Shown here piece by piece: positions 24,966 through 33,694 of a stretch of DNA of 64,000 bases (position 1 is its first letter; every line of letters starts with the position of its first letter). Where the stretch lies: the NCBI RefSeq assembly GCF_016820495.1, contig NZ_JADHDU010000004.1, forward strand, positions 124,001 through 188,000, given 5' to 3'. Made by a program: the position numbers and the translations under genes. This DNA comes from Planococcus beigongshangi (GTDB lineage Bacteria > Bacillota > Bacilli > Bacillales_A > Planococcaceae). The notes under the pieces are model-generated. The model did not search any database, was not told where the DNA came from, and worked only from the letters and a program-made list of their open reading frames with translations.

Positions 24966-25096
24966 ATGTTTCAAGTGTCCTTCTTTAAATCCTACTCCTT
25001 AAGCAGCAATTTAAATCAGCGAAATACTAAGATTTCTCGAAAAGTTGTTTTATTAAGGAAATCTCTTAGAGAGTTAGAATCTTTAGCGTTTTTCTA

Positions 25097-25966
25097 CTAA
25101 TTTGGTTCCACATGCACATGAACAGCAGAGATATCATACATCTTCATCAATTCTTTTTCCACCTTTGTTGAAATGTCATGAGCAACGCGAATATCCAAAT
25201 CGGACCGGACAAGCAGAACAATATCCACTGCCGCACGATTGCCATAGTTTCTGGCTCGGATGTCTTTGACTCCTGTGACACCATAAACGCTTAAGACGGT
25301 TTCTTTAAATGATTCAATCAAATTTTTGTCGAACCCATCCGTTAAATCATGGGTGGCATCCCAAAAAATTCCCCATGCGGTTTTGCAAATTAAGAAGCCC
25401 ACCAGTACGGCTGTCAAGGTATCAAGCCATGGCAAATGAAATTGAGCACCGATAATTCCAACCATTGCCGCGATGCTTACCCAGGCATCGGAAAGGTTAT
25501 CTTTTGCTGCAGCACGGACTGCCTGACTGTTGATTTTTTTACCCAACTTTATGTTATATCGGTAGACAAAGTACATGATAATTGCAGAAAAACCGCCCGT
25601 CCAGGCTGCAAGCAGATCGGGAGCTTCGTGGCGTCCGGCAAAAACAGAAGTGATAGCCGCATAGACTACCTGCAAGCCAATTGCCATCATAATGAAAGAG
25701 GCAATTAATGCAGCGATTGTTTCAGCTCGCCAATGTCCATACGGATGATTATCATCTGCGGGCTTTTGGGAAAATTTCAATCCAATCAAAACTGCTATAG
25801 AAGCGACGATATCGGTCACATTATTGAATCCATCTGCTGTAAGGGCTGCCGAATCGGCTATGTACCCAATAAACAGCTTGAGTACAGATAAGATAATATA
25901 GGCGGTAATACTAATGATCGCACCCTTTTCCCCCAGCTTTAAATTATCATATCTTTCTTGTTCCAT
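25097..25966 (-). CDS. mneS: cation diffusion facilitator, MneS-like manganese exporter
   Basis: A 289-residue CDF protein with about six membrane helices and a cytoplasmic C-terminal domain (about residues 205-289). Metal-site motifs ADGFNNVTD (helix 2) and AAKDNLSDAWVS (helix 5) are present; HPYGHWRAE is the family loop. It begins like YeaB/MneS of B. subtilis (Mn export), and the C-terminal VHVHVEPN fits. GGGGGAATG precedes the ATG. Manganese is the best guess; zinc or iron is possible. Confidence 0.85.
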   Translation of the reverse strand: MEQERYDNLKLGEKGAIISITAYIILSVLKLFIGYIADSAALTADGFNNVTDIVASIAVLIGLKFSQKPADDNHPYGHWRAETIAALIASFIMMAIGLQVVYAAITSVFAGRHEAPDLLAAWTGGFSAIIMYFVYRYNIKLGKKINSQAVRAAAKDNLSDAWVSIAAMVGIIGAQFHLPWLDTLTAVLVGFLICKTAWGIFWDATHDLTDGFDKNLIESFKETVLSVYGVTGVKDIRARNYGNRAAVDIVLLVRSDLDIRVAHDISTKVEKELMKMYDISAVHVHVEPN

Positions 25967-26193
25967 AGTTCATTCCCCCACTTTCAAAGTCACTTGAATA
26001 TGATAACAGCCGCTTATCGAGTGGGTCTACAGCAAAGGTTTTTCAGCATAGCATAAGGGGGGAGGTAGGGCAAGAAAGTTTCAATAAGGAAAGACACTCC
26101 AAATCCTTGTGAAATCTAACGTGATAGCTTTTCTTAGTTGCCTTTCAGCCTATTTTTAAATGTATAGAGGTAGATTTATCGGTATATAAAAAA

Positions 26194-26221
26194 AGTTAAC
26201 ATATGACATATTATCGGAAGC
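26194..26221 (+). other. dif-like (XerCD-type) site 2
   Basis: Arms AGTTAACATAT and TTATCGGAAGC around a 6-bp centre (GACATA). The right arm is identical to that of site 1 and the left arm differs by one base. Confidence 0.6.
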
Positions 26222-26319
26222 AGGTAACATCAGACTGTATTCTATCCGTATCCAGACTCTTCATTCCCATAAGAGATCTTCTTATAACACCAATACTTTA
26301 GAAGAACTTCAAAAATCAA

Positions 26320-26366
26320 AAGAAGATCTCCGACCGGTGATAAATCACTGGTTGGAGATCTTCTTT
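26320..26366. terminator. bidirectional hairpin terminator
   Basis: GAAGATCTCC / GGAGATCTTC outer stem extended by CCGGTGAT / ATCACTGG, with A and T tracts at the ends. It would end the ctaB remnant on the minus strand. Confidence 0.75.
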
Positions 26367-26384
26367 TGTATATCGGTAAGTTCG

Positions 26385-26788
26385 TTAAATGGCTGCAAGT
26401 CTCAAGCCGAGCGAAGCACAGATGATGAAGGTGAAATATACGCCCATCATATGCACCAAGGAAAAAAACATTCCGGGCTTCGATTCTCAATTTACGGGGG
26501 CCGGAAAAGGCTGAGCGGCAGGAACAAAAAGCCGGAGAGCACAAGTAAAACCAAATAAATATTGCTTTGGAGATAGGTGCGCTTTGCCCTGAAATACTGC
26601 CAACTTCGATATTCCAGATGGTGTAGCATCGTAATACGGAAAACACGCCTAAGAACACGGGCAAGGATGCTAAAGGCGAAGCAATGTACAGCAGGATCAA
26701 TCCGGGCGGCCATCGGAATCAGATTCGACTTGATGATTCCCGTTTTCACCACTTGAGTCCATACTGTTTTTTGCGTTTGCTTTTTCAT
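26385..26788 (-). pseudogene. ctaB: decayed ctaB (protoheme IX farnesyltransferase)
   Basis: About 400 bp remain of a gene that is normally about 900 bp. Three frames must be joined: the N-terminal VWTQVVKTGIIKSNLIPM, then TIWNIEVGSISG from another frame, then KRTYLQSNIYLVLLVLSGFLF back in the first frame, and finally HMMGVYFTFIICASLGLR in a third frame up to a stop at 26385. Each piece matches the expected order of CtaB, which attaches the farnesyl group to haem to make haem O. Large internal deletions and frameshifts show that it is dead. A working copy must lie elsewhere if the cell uses haem A or O. Confidence 0.75.
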
Positions 26789-26971
26789 GCGCTTTACCGT
26801 CGTATGGAGACGGGGGAGTGCAGCTGCGAATTTGCGTGTTGTCTTTTTATTTATTGTCATTTAATAAATCTGACCCGCCGCTTGCATTTTCCCGGAAAAG
26901 GAGTAAAATTTCTAATTGGATATATAATATCCATAATGGATGTTAGAAGTAGATGAAAAGAGGTTCTTCAT

Positions 26972-27478
26972 ATGCAATTGACAAAAGGTGTCGAACAGGG
27001 AATTTGCATTATTGTATTGCTTGCCACACAGGAAAGCAGTGCTCCGCTTGCTTCAGATGAAATCAGCCGCAGACTGGGTGTGTCACCTTCCTACATGAAA
27101 AAGATTACGAGAAAGTTGGTTGTGCAAGGAGTTGTCGTGTCGGTTCCAGGTAATAATGGCGGTATTTCGCTTGCGAAAGCCGCAACGGATATTACGCTGC
27201 TCGATGTTATTGAAGCGATGGAAGGTCCAATTCGGATGTACCCGGATACGGGCTTGATAAGCCTCGCTTTTCATGAAGGCAGATATGCTCAAAAAGGGCA
27301 GGAACTTCTTCGCAGTGTTTTTTCACAAGGAGACCGTTTACTGGTTGAATATTTCTCCAAAGTGACGGCGGCCGACCTTTTGAAAGAAGGGCTGGGAATG
27401 TCGGATTTGCCGACATTGAACTGGAATCGGGAAACTTTAAGTGATGTATTAGATAAAGAACAGGATGATTTTAAGTGA
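26972..27478 (+). CDS. Rrf2-family transcriptional regulator
   Basis: A 168-residue regulator with the Rrf2 winged helix: QLTKGVEQGICIIVLLAT, then SSAPLASDEISRRLGVSPSYMKKITRKLV and GGISLAKAATDITLLDVIEAMEG (about residues 1-90). The three-Cys cluster of IscR/NsrR is missing, so it probably does not bind an Fe-S cluster. It overlaps the YhgE gene start (GTGA) and most likely controls it. The ribosome site is AAAAGAGG. Confidence 0.87.
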   Translation: MQLTKGVEQGICIIVLLATQESSAPLASDEISRRLGVSPSYMKKITRKLVVQGVVVSVPGNNGGISLAKAATDITLLDVIEAMEGPIRMYPDTGLISLAFHEGRYAQKGQELLRSVFSQGDRLLVEYFSKVTAADLLKEGLGMSDLPTLNWNRETLSDVLDKEQDDFK

Positions 27479-30318
27479 AAATGCTGAAACAGGAATGGAA
27501 ACAATTGCTGGCCAAACCGCTTTTGCTCGGAACAATGATTGTCATGATGTTTATACCGATTATTTATGCTGGGTTTTTTCTCGGTTCTTCATGGGACCCA
27601 TATGGTAAAACAGAGCGGTTGCCAGTCGCAGTCGTCAACGAGGATATCCCTTCCGAATATGAAGGCAGCATATTTGCGGTGGGAGATGAGTTGGTTGACA
27701 ACCTAAAAGAAAATGAAGCGCTCGAATGGCATTTTACGGATGCCGAAACAGCTGAAAAAGGAATGGATGATGGTACATACTTTATGGTTTTGACTATCCC
27801 GGCCAATTTTTCGGCAAATGCTGCTTCCGCTATGGGTGATGAACCCAAAGCCATGAATTTAGAGTATGAAACAAATCCCGGGCGTGGCTTCTTTATTGAA
27901 GCAGTCAGCAACCAGGCAACAATGAATATAAAAGAAGAAATCGCTGAAAATGTGACCAAAGAATATGTAAAAGCGGTTTTTGGGCAAATTGAAACGCTGG
28001 GCGATGGTATAGGCGAGGCAGCTGATGGTGCTGGCCAGCTGAATGATGGATCTGTACGATTGCAAGAAGGAAATAGAGAATTGACTGCAGGTTTGAGTGA
28101 ACTTTCAAAAGGCAGTTTGAGTTTCCAGGATGGTGCGGAGAAGCTGGAAGTCGGTGTCAGCCAGTTTGCGGGTGGCATATCAACTTTGGATCAGGGGGCT
28201 GATCAGCTTGCCAAAGGGATTCTTGAGTATACCAACGGGGTGGCCAGCCTGCGGGACGGGGCAGTTGGCTTGTTGGAAGGAACTGCTGAGCTGGATAATA
28301 ATGGTTCAGTTCTTGTAGAAGGTACGGAAACTCTGTCGGAAGGACTGGCATCTCTTGTACCGGGAGCTGAGCAATTGAGCGATGGACTTTCAGAAACGCA
28401 GCAAGGCAGTGCCAGATTAGATAACGGTTTGCATGAGTTGCAGTCGAAAACCAGCGAGTTGGCGGACGATTCTTCTGGCATCCAGCAGTTGGTGTCGGGC
28501 CAAGTTGCACTGGGCGATGGTCTGGCTGATTTGGCAGCGGGCAGTTCGGCACTTCAGGACGGATTGAAGGAATTGGATAAGGGTCTCCCTGCGGCTGAAC
28601 AAATCGGGATACTGCAGGAAGGGCTTGCAGGAATTGAAAAAGGCATCAGTCAATTGAACGGCGCAGTTTCTGTAACGAACAGCGGACAAGAAGCTTCAGA
28701 CCTTCAAGCGAATTTGGCGGCGGCCCAGCAAAATTTAAGTGAATTGCAGAACTCTGCCGCGACTTCCGCATTGACCGCGTTACAGTCGGCACCAGTTTAC
28801 GGCAATTTGACTGAAGAACAGCAGACGGAATTGTCGGCTGCTGTAAGCGGGAGTGCTGCAGAACAATCAACATTACAGCAAGCGTCGATTGAAGCGCTTG
28901 CCGGAAACCTGGCTGCTGTATCATCCGGTTTGAACGAACAGATTATTCCAGCTTTTGAATCATTGGGTTCATTGCCGGAGCAAATCACGAACTTGAAAAA
29001 CCTGGTGGACCAGGTGAATCCCGGTGCGAGCCAAGCACTGGGCGGTTATTCGGCTGTCCACAATACGCTCACAGGCCAGCTTATACCGGGTGCAGTTTCT
29101 CTCAGTGAAGGAGCAGGGGAAGCTGTGCAAGGCAGTGCAAAATTGCAGGCAGGTGCAGAACAGGCCGCAGAGAGTCTTCCTCAGCTCGCGGCTGCAGTCG
29201 ATGGATTGGCACAAGGCAGTTCCATCCTGAACGAAGGCGTCTCTTCCCTGTCAGCAGGTTCAATGGAACTTGTTGATGGAGCTGGTGCATTGCAACAGGG
29301 CTCATTGAAATTAGAAAAAGGAGCTGCTGCCTATACCGCCGGAGTGTCAGCTGCGGCAGAAGGAGCAGGCCAGATTCAACAAGGAGCCGGTCAATTAGCT
29401 GCCAACTCAGCAAAACTGAATTCGGGTGCCGATGAATTGGCGGATGGAACAAAACGTCTGACAGAAGCAGTTCCGGAACTTTCCGGTGGAGTAAATGAAC
29501 TTGCCGGCGGCGCAGGTGAACTTCGTAAAGGGTCAAGTGAGCTCCAGAACGGTTCGGGAAAACTGGGCGAAGGCATCAGCCGTTTGGAGGAAGGATCCTT
29601 TGAACTCGCTGCGAGTCTGTCGGAAGGAGCAGCCGACTTGGACGGCGTCCAAATCGAAGATGACAATTTTGAAATGATTGCAGCTCCGGCAACAGCTACC
29701 GAAAGCCAGCGCAGCGAAGTGCCGAACTATGGTCATGCGCTGGCACCTTATATTTTATCGCTGGGTCTTTTTGTTGGAGCTTTGTCATTCAACATCGTAT
29801 TCCCAATTAATACCCCGGCAGGCCGGTCCACTTCGGGCACTGCATGGTGGTTAAGCAAATTCTCGCTTGGGTTTGTTCAGGCAACTGCAGCTGCATTGAT
29901 AGTTGACGCTATCATGCTATTCGGTTTTCAGCTGCAAGTGGAACATACAGGCGAGTTCATAGCAATTTCCATCGTCACTTCACTCACTTATATGTTCCTG
30001 ATCATGTTCCTGGGGATGACTTTCGGAAATCCCGGACGGTTCATTGCCATGATTCTGCTGGTCCTGCAATTGGGTGCGAGTGGAGGCATGTTCCCGGTAG
30101 AGTTGACGAACGGTTTCTTCCGCAGTGTGCACGATTTTGTTCCGATGAGCTATGCGGTTGTCGGATTCCGGGAAGCGATGTCTTCCGCGTATGGAAGCGG
30201 AACATTTATCATGAGCATTTCTATCCTCGGAATATTCTTCCTGGGCTTTAATGCCTTGCTCTGGCTCGTGCTGAGTATACGGAGCCGCAGAGCATTCAAG
30301 CTGGCGGAAGAAAGCTGA
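27475..30318 (+). CDS. YhgE/Pip-family membrane protein
   Basis: A 947-residue protein with one N-terminal membrane helix (about residues 15-35), a very long extracytoplasmic domain (about 40-740) and five C-terminal membrane helices (about 755-935). The middle is built of many copies of a short pattern with L-x-x-G spaced about every 7 to 11 residues (for example AGQLNDGSVRLQEGNRELTAG), suggesting a long helical stalk. This is the YhgE/Pip layout, related to phage-infection protein and to ABC-2-type membrane proteins; some members take part in type VII secretion (EsaA-like). GTG 27475 or ATG 27481 can start it; both follow AAGTG only weakly and coupling to rrf2 is likely. Confidence 0.88.
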   Translation: MKMLKQEWKQLLAKPLLLGTMIVMMFIPIIYAGFFLGSSWDPYGKTERLPVAVVNEDIPSEYEGSIFAVGDELVDNLKENEALEWHFTDAETAEKGMDDGTYFMVLTIPANFSANAASAMGDEPKAMNLEYETNPGRGFFIEAVSNQATMNIKEEIAENVTKEYVKAVFGQIETLGDGIGEAADGAGQLNDGSVRLQEGNRELTAGLSELSKGSLSFQDGAEKLEVGVSQFAGGISTLDQGADQLAKGILEYTNGVASLRDGAVGLLEGTAELDNNGSVLVEGTETLSEGLASLVPGAEQLSDGLSETQQGSARLDNGLHELQSKTSELADDSSGIQQLVSGQVALGDGLADLAAGSSALQDGLKELDKGLPAAEQIGILQEGLAGIEKGISQLNGAVSVTNSGQEASDLQANLAAAQQNLSELQNSAATSALTALQSAPVYGNLTEEQQTELSAAVSGSAAEQSTLQQASIEALAGNLAAVSSGLNEQIIPAFESLGSLPEQITNLKNLVDQVNPGASQALGGYSAVHNTLTGQLIPGAVSLSEGAGEAVQGSAKLQAGAEQAAESLPQLAAAVDGLAQGSSILNEGVSSLSAGSMELVDGAGALQQGSLKLEKGAAAYTAGVSAAAEGAGQIQQGAGQLAANSAKLNSGADELADGTKRLTEAVPELSGGVNELAGGAGELRKGSSELQNGSGKLGEGISRLEEGSFELAASLSEGAADLDGVQIEDDNFEMIAAPATATESQRSEVPNYGHALAPYILSLGLFVGALSFNIVFPINTPAGRSTSGTAWWLSKFSLGFVQATAAALIVDAIMLFGFQLQVEHTGEFIAISIVTSLTYMFLIMFLGMTFGNPGRFIAMILLVLQLGASGGMFPVELTNGFFRSVHDFVPMSYAVVGFREAMSSAYGSGTFIMSISILGIFFLGFNALLWLVLSIRSRRAFKLAEES

Positions 30319-30405
30319 TCGGCTGGACATCAATTGATTCGAAATTCGTGCTGTGATTTCCAGGTTTTTATCTGGAGAAATGATGAAAAAGGTTAAATGA
30401 AAATG

Positions 30406-30446
30406 GAGAAAAGAGACTCATCCGTGAGTCTCTTTTCTCTGTTTTG
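30406..30446 (+). terminator. intrinsic terminator after YhgE
   Basis: GAGAAAAGAGACTCA / TGAGTCTCTTTTCTC, 4-base loop, T-rich tail. Confidence 0.8.
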
Positions 30447-30604
30447 CTTATTGATTTTTATAAAATTGAAGAAAATGATATTGAGTATATAAAAGAAACT
30501 GTTGAATTCAGGGAAGAGTAACAAGTGCGAACCAGGTTACTGGAAAGTAGGAAATTAAAATGTTGTTACGTAAGGATTTTAAGTAACAATTCCGAGTAAA
30601 TATG

Positions 30605-30633
30605 AGTTTGCAAATCATCAAATTACCGGAAGC
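30605..30633 (+). other. dif-like (XerCD-type) site 4
   Basis: Arms AGTTTGCAAAT and TTACCGGAAGC around a 7-bp centre (CATCAAA). It agrees best with site 3 (same centre length, one base different in the centre). Confidence 0.45.
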
Positions 30634-30663
30634 AGCACTAAGAGAATACGCTGAATTTCCACT

Positions 30664-30712
30664 CCCGAAGACCGGCTGGTTAATACAAAACCGGTCTTCG
30701 GGATTTTATTAT
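30664..30712. terminator. hairpin terminator
   Basis: CCCGAAGACCGG / CCGGTCTTCGGG stem followed by ATTTTATTATT. Confidence 0.7.
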
Positions 30713-30838
30713 TCTTATAGAATAAAGGGATTACAGCGACGAACCAAGAATATTTGGGAATCAGCCTGTCTGGAGATAGATTGATTCCCCTGAAGCAGAA
30801 AATTTCTCCAAAAATAAGCATTTCATATTTTTTATGGG

Positions 30839-30858
30839 TATAATAAGAACAAATGTTC
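30839..30858 (+). promoter_or_regulatory. -10 box and LexA (DinR) box of the YolD gene
   Basis: A perfect TATAAT (30839-30844) is followed two bases later by GAACAAATGTTC (30847-30858), which fits the Bacillus LexA consensus GAAC-N4-GTTC. Binding would block transcription until DNA damage. The -35 region is poor. Confidence 0.75.
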
Positions 30859-30881
30859 CTATTTTTGAGGGGGAGTAAATT

Positions 30882-31226
30882 ATGGAGGAAAGAAGCAGGA
30901 TCGGAAAAAGAAGAGGAAGAAAACAAACGCAATGGGACGGACTTTTTGTATCCGAGCATGCCTGGAGTTCCGCGGATGATTACAGCAGCGACCCGCAGCC
31001 GATGCTCAGTGCCGATGAACAGCAAGCCATCCTGGATATGCTCTTCGTAGCCTGCGACCGCAGATGCACAGTTTTTATCCAGTCGTGGCAGGAGCGCCAT
31101 TTCCATTTTCATCGGTGCATAGTCCGGGACATCGATTGGGAGCGGGGGCGTATTATATGTGAAGAGGCGGGCGGCCGCATGCAGCTTGCAATTGAATCGA
31201 TCACTTCGATTCATATGCTGGATTGA
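30882..31226 (+). CDS. YolD-like protein
   Basis: A 114-residue YolD-family protein. The C-terminal half, VFIQSWQERHFHFHRCIVRDIDWERGRI followed by LAIESITSIHML, carries the family's WYL-like small beta fold. YolD genes usually sit next to a Y-family DNA polymerase (UvrX/DinB-like); none is adjacent here, but a LexA box at the promoter keeps the SOS link. GGGGGAGTAAATT precedes the ATG. Confidence 0.8.
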   Translation: MEERSRIGKRRGRKQTQWDGLFVSEHAWSSADDYSSDPQPMLSADEQQAILDMLFVACDRRCTVFIQSWQERHFHFHRCIVRDIDWERGRIICEEAGGRMQLAIESITSIHMLD

Positions 31227-31333
31227 TCAGGATAATGCAGCCACACATCGATTTCAGATAAAATTTGAGAAAATAAGACTTTTGAATTTTGAGTCCGTCT
31301 AATAGATAGAAGCATAAAAAAGGGGGGGATTTT

Positions 31334-31858
31334 TTGGCCACTGAAAAGAAGAGGGAAATTTCAGCATGGTATGAGCAGCACAGTGGTTCCATATTCAGGT
31401 ATATCTTGCTGATGGTGCGTGATGATCAGCAAGCTGAAGATTTAACGCAGGAAACCTTCATCAAAGCATTCAATCATTATGAGACATTCGAAAGAAAGGC
31501 GAATCCTAAAACCTGGCTCTTTCGCATCGCACACAATCTTACCATCGATTTTATCCGGAAACAGAAGCCGTTGGAACTGTTGAAGGAACTCCTGTTCATT
31601 GGAGGAAACCGCAGCGAATTACCTGAAGAATCTGTGGAGATAAAAGAGAACTCCAAAGAACTTTACAAGGCTCTCGGACGGTTAAAAAGTTCTTATCGGG
31701 AAGTGATCATCCTTAGGAAAATAAGGGAATTCAGTATCCAGGAAACAGCCGAAATTCTGAATTGGCCGGAAAGCAAAGTTAAAAACACCCTGTCCCGGGC
31801 AATTCCTGCGCTGGAAGATCAATTGAACAAGGAGGGGATTTTCTATGAAAAAAACTGA
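31334..31858 (+). CDS. ECF RNA polymerase sigma factor
   Basis: A 174-residue ECF sigma factor. Region 2 spans about residues 10-78 (YILLMVRDDQQAEDLTQETFIKAF, then TWLFRIAHNLTIDFIRK) and region 4 about 108-165 (LKSSYREVIILRKIREFSIQETAEILNWPESKVKNTLSRA). TTG start behind AGGGGGG. Resembles SigX/YlaC-type factors. It overlaps by 14 bp the next gene, which by layout is its anti-sigma or effector partner. Confidence 0.9.
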   Translation: MATEKKREISAWYEQHSGSIFRYILLMVRDDQQAEDLTQETFIKAFNHYETFERKANPKTWLFRIAHNLTIDFIRKQKPLELLKELLFIGGNRSELPEESVEIKENSKELYKALGRLKSSYREVIILRKIREFSIQETAEILNWPESKVKNTLSRAIPALEDQLNKEGIFYEKN

Positions 31859-32645
31859 AAATCAGAGAACTTTGCTGGATGACCAATTGACTCAATTGGA
31901 TCATGATCTGGTTTGGGATGAGAGACGGCAGGCGAAACTGCACCATCGGATCCTATCGAAACTGGATAAACAGGAATCCGTAAAGCGTTTTTCCGGAGGT
32001 TTTAAACTGGCTTCCAGTTTCATGCTGTTCATGATCATTTTAGTGGCGGGCTATCTGTTCATCTCGCAGAACTTAGGGACGGACAGTGCGAATCCAGGAA
32101 ATGATACTGAAACCGCTCCTGCTGTAACAGGAGATCAAGGTTCCGCTGCCGCTGGAAGTGAAGAAGCGATTCGTGCCGTTATCGAAAAGGAATTCGATGG
32201 ACCGGATGAAAAGTACAAAGAATTATTGGACGCGGCAATGGACGCTCAAATTTCAGAAGAATACATGGAAGATTATGAAGCCTATCTGGAGTCGCCGGAG
32301 TATCAGGCATTAATGGGGTATATGGAAGAAACCTATGCTGCTTATTTTACAGAAGGCGGCTATGAGGAATTCATAAATGTTATGCATGCTTTTATGTACT
32401 CAGGTTTTAATCACGACTACAACTTGGCTGCCACTGATATCGAGATTGAGGAAATTGAAGGCAGGCCGTCGGTATATGATCTAAGTTTCCAGGTAGAGTA
32501 CAGAAACGGAAATAACGAAACGAGCTACCATGATTTTGAAGGGACAGCTGCTGTTTCGGAAGAAGGCAAGATAGTGAAGATCGAATATCTGGATGGGCTG
32601 GAAGACGGCTTGCTCCAAAAACTTAAAGACAATGAAGAAGAATGA
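31845..32645 (+). CDS. membrane protein, probable anti-sigma partner of the ECF factor
   Basis: A 266-residue protein with a cytoplasmic N-terminus (about 1-50, containing DERRQAKLHHRILSKLDKQ as in anti-sigma domains), one membrane helix (about residues 55-75) and an acidic extracellular domain. AAGGAGGGG lies upstream, inside the sigma gene. No zinc-binding HXXXCXXC motif is seen, so it is not a ZAS-type anti-sigma. The outer domain family is not recognised; it may sense an envelope signal. Confidence 0.65.
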   Translation: MKKTENQRTLLDDQLTQLDHDLVWDERRQAKLHHRILSKLDKQESVKRFSGGFKLASSFMLFMIILVAGYLFISQNLGTDSANPGNDTETAPAVTGDQGSAAAGSEEAIRAVIEKEFDGPDEKYKELLDAAMDAQISEEYMEDYEAYLESPEYQALMGYMEETYAAYFTEGGYEEFINVMHAFMYSGFNHDYNLAATDIEIEEIEGRPSVYDLSFQVEYRNGNNETSYHDFEGTAAVSEEGKIVKIEYLDGLEDGLLQKLKDNEEE

Positions 32646-32846
32646 TTTAAATGGATACTGCCTTTTGGTGGTGCTCTCGGAACAGCGCGCGCAGATGCAC
32701 CTGCGTCAGATCCCCACTCTCCCGGCATGCCTGCATTTAGCATGCCGGACAATGAAATCTTTGTGTCCAGCCATTGCTCAGTTCTTGGACTGAATCGTGG
32801 ACAATTTGTGGAATGGATTAAAAAGACCGCTTCCTTATAAAAAAGT

Positions 32847-32881
32847 TGAAAGCCCTTGTCTGCACCCGGACAAGGGCTTTT
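32847..32881. terminator. bidirectional terminator
   Basis: AAAGCCCTTGTC / GACAAGGGCTTT with A and T flanks, between convergent genes. The 200 bp before it (32646-32846) contain no gene. Confidence 0.75.
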
Positions 32882-32908
32882 GACATCACTGAATTTATTG
32901 TATGGCAA

Positions 32909-33694
32909 TCAGGTCATTTGAGAATGCCGGATGCCTTTCCCTGCCGCTCTATACCAGTGCCAGCACAGGAAGAAAATCAGAAAGGCATCGATCAAATCAC
33001 CGCCGTAATACATCAGCATGCTGCCGGCTTCGGCTTCTTGCCGCCCGACACCTGCTGGAGGATCGGCATAAAGCGTTTTTGCCAGGATCTTATGTCCCGC
33101 AAGAGCGATGATCAGCACGCTGGAGCGGTATAAAAAGCTGAAACGATGCGGTGTCACATCAAAATAGACAAGGGCAACCGTAAACAGGTAACCGGCCAAA
33201 AAGATATGCAGATGAATGAGTGCATAAAGAAGAATGGATTCATGCATCAAGTGGTAGAGGTCTGTCAGGTAAAGCAGGTATAATCCGCCGATATTCAGGA
33301 TGGCGGCAGTAATCGGGTTGCCGAGTACCCGGAACGGACGGCTTTTCAGGATAGCCGTCAATTTCCTGGCTGCCGCTGTACTCGCAGTCCGGAGCAGTAA
33401 GGTCAACGGACAGGACATGGCAATCAATAAAGGCGCCAGCATGCCGAGGAGCAGATGGACCACCATGTGCATCCGAAAATCGTGATGAGCCTGTTCTGCG
33501 AGCGGACCGGTCAAAGCGGCGACTATGGCCAGGGCGCCGAGGCACCATAATACAAACCGGTGCAGAGGCCATTTCCTGTATTTCCGGTTGCTCATGAAAA
33601 CAGCGGCTGCATAAGGTACGATTGCCAACAAAAGCATGAACAGAAAAAATGGCAGGAATTCGGGAGTGGTTTGTGCCGGATGTTGCTCATGCAT
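32909..33694 (-). CDS. ctaG: caa3-type oxidase assembly protein CtaG
   Basis: A 261-residue membrane protein with about seven helices, matching the caa3_CtaG family that helps insert copper into cytochrome c oxidase in Bacillales. Helix-linked HHDFRMHMVVHLLLGMLAPLL, TDLYHLMHESILLYALIHLHIFLAGYLF and YYGGDLIDAFLIFFLCWHWY carry the family's conserved His and Met residues. Its start overlaps the DUF2243 stop by 8 bp. Here it is not next to oxidase genes. Confidence 0.87.
   Translation of the reverse strand: MHEQHPAQTTPEFLPFFLFMLLLAIVPYAAAVFMSNRKYRKWPLHRFVLWCLGALAIVAALTGPLAEQAHHDFRMHMVVHLLLGMLAPLLIAMSCPLTLLLRTASTAAARKLTAILKSRPFRVLGNPITAAILNIGGLYLLYLTDLYHLMHESILLYALIHLHIFLAGYLFTVALVYFDVTPHRFSFLYRSSVLIIALAGHKILAKTLYADPPAGVGRQEAEAGSMLMYYGGDLIDAFLIFFLCWHWYRAAGKGIRHSQMT

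Larger units (their letters stand above)
25967..26384. other. gap with dif-like site and hairpin, no gene
   Basis: Apart from the dif-like site at 26194 and the bidirectional hairpin at 26320 I see no gene or clear promoter. Open frames here belong to the decayed ctaB on the minus strand. Confidence 0.5.
30319..30881. other. 563-bp gap with terminators, dif-like site and SOS promoter
   Basis: No protein gene is supported. It holds the YhgE terminator (30406), a dif-like site (30605), a second terminator-like hairpin (30664) and the promoter/LexA box of the YolD gene (30839-30858). A 60-codon open frame from 30602 runs through the second hairpin and is rejected. Confidence 0.6.

Noticed and set aside
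30602-30784. 60-codon plus-strand frame
   Set aside because: It begins at the dif-like site and passes through a terminator hairpin; no ribosome site.
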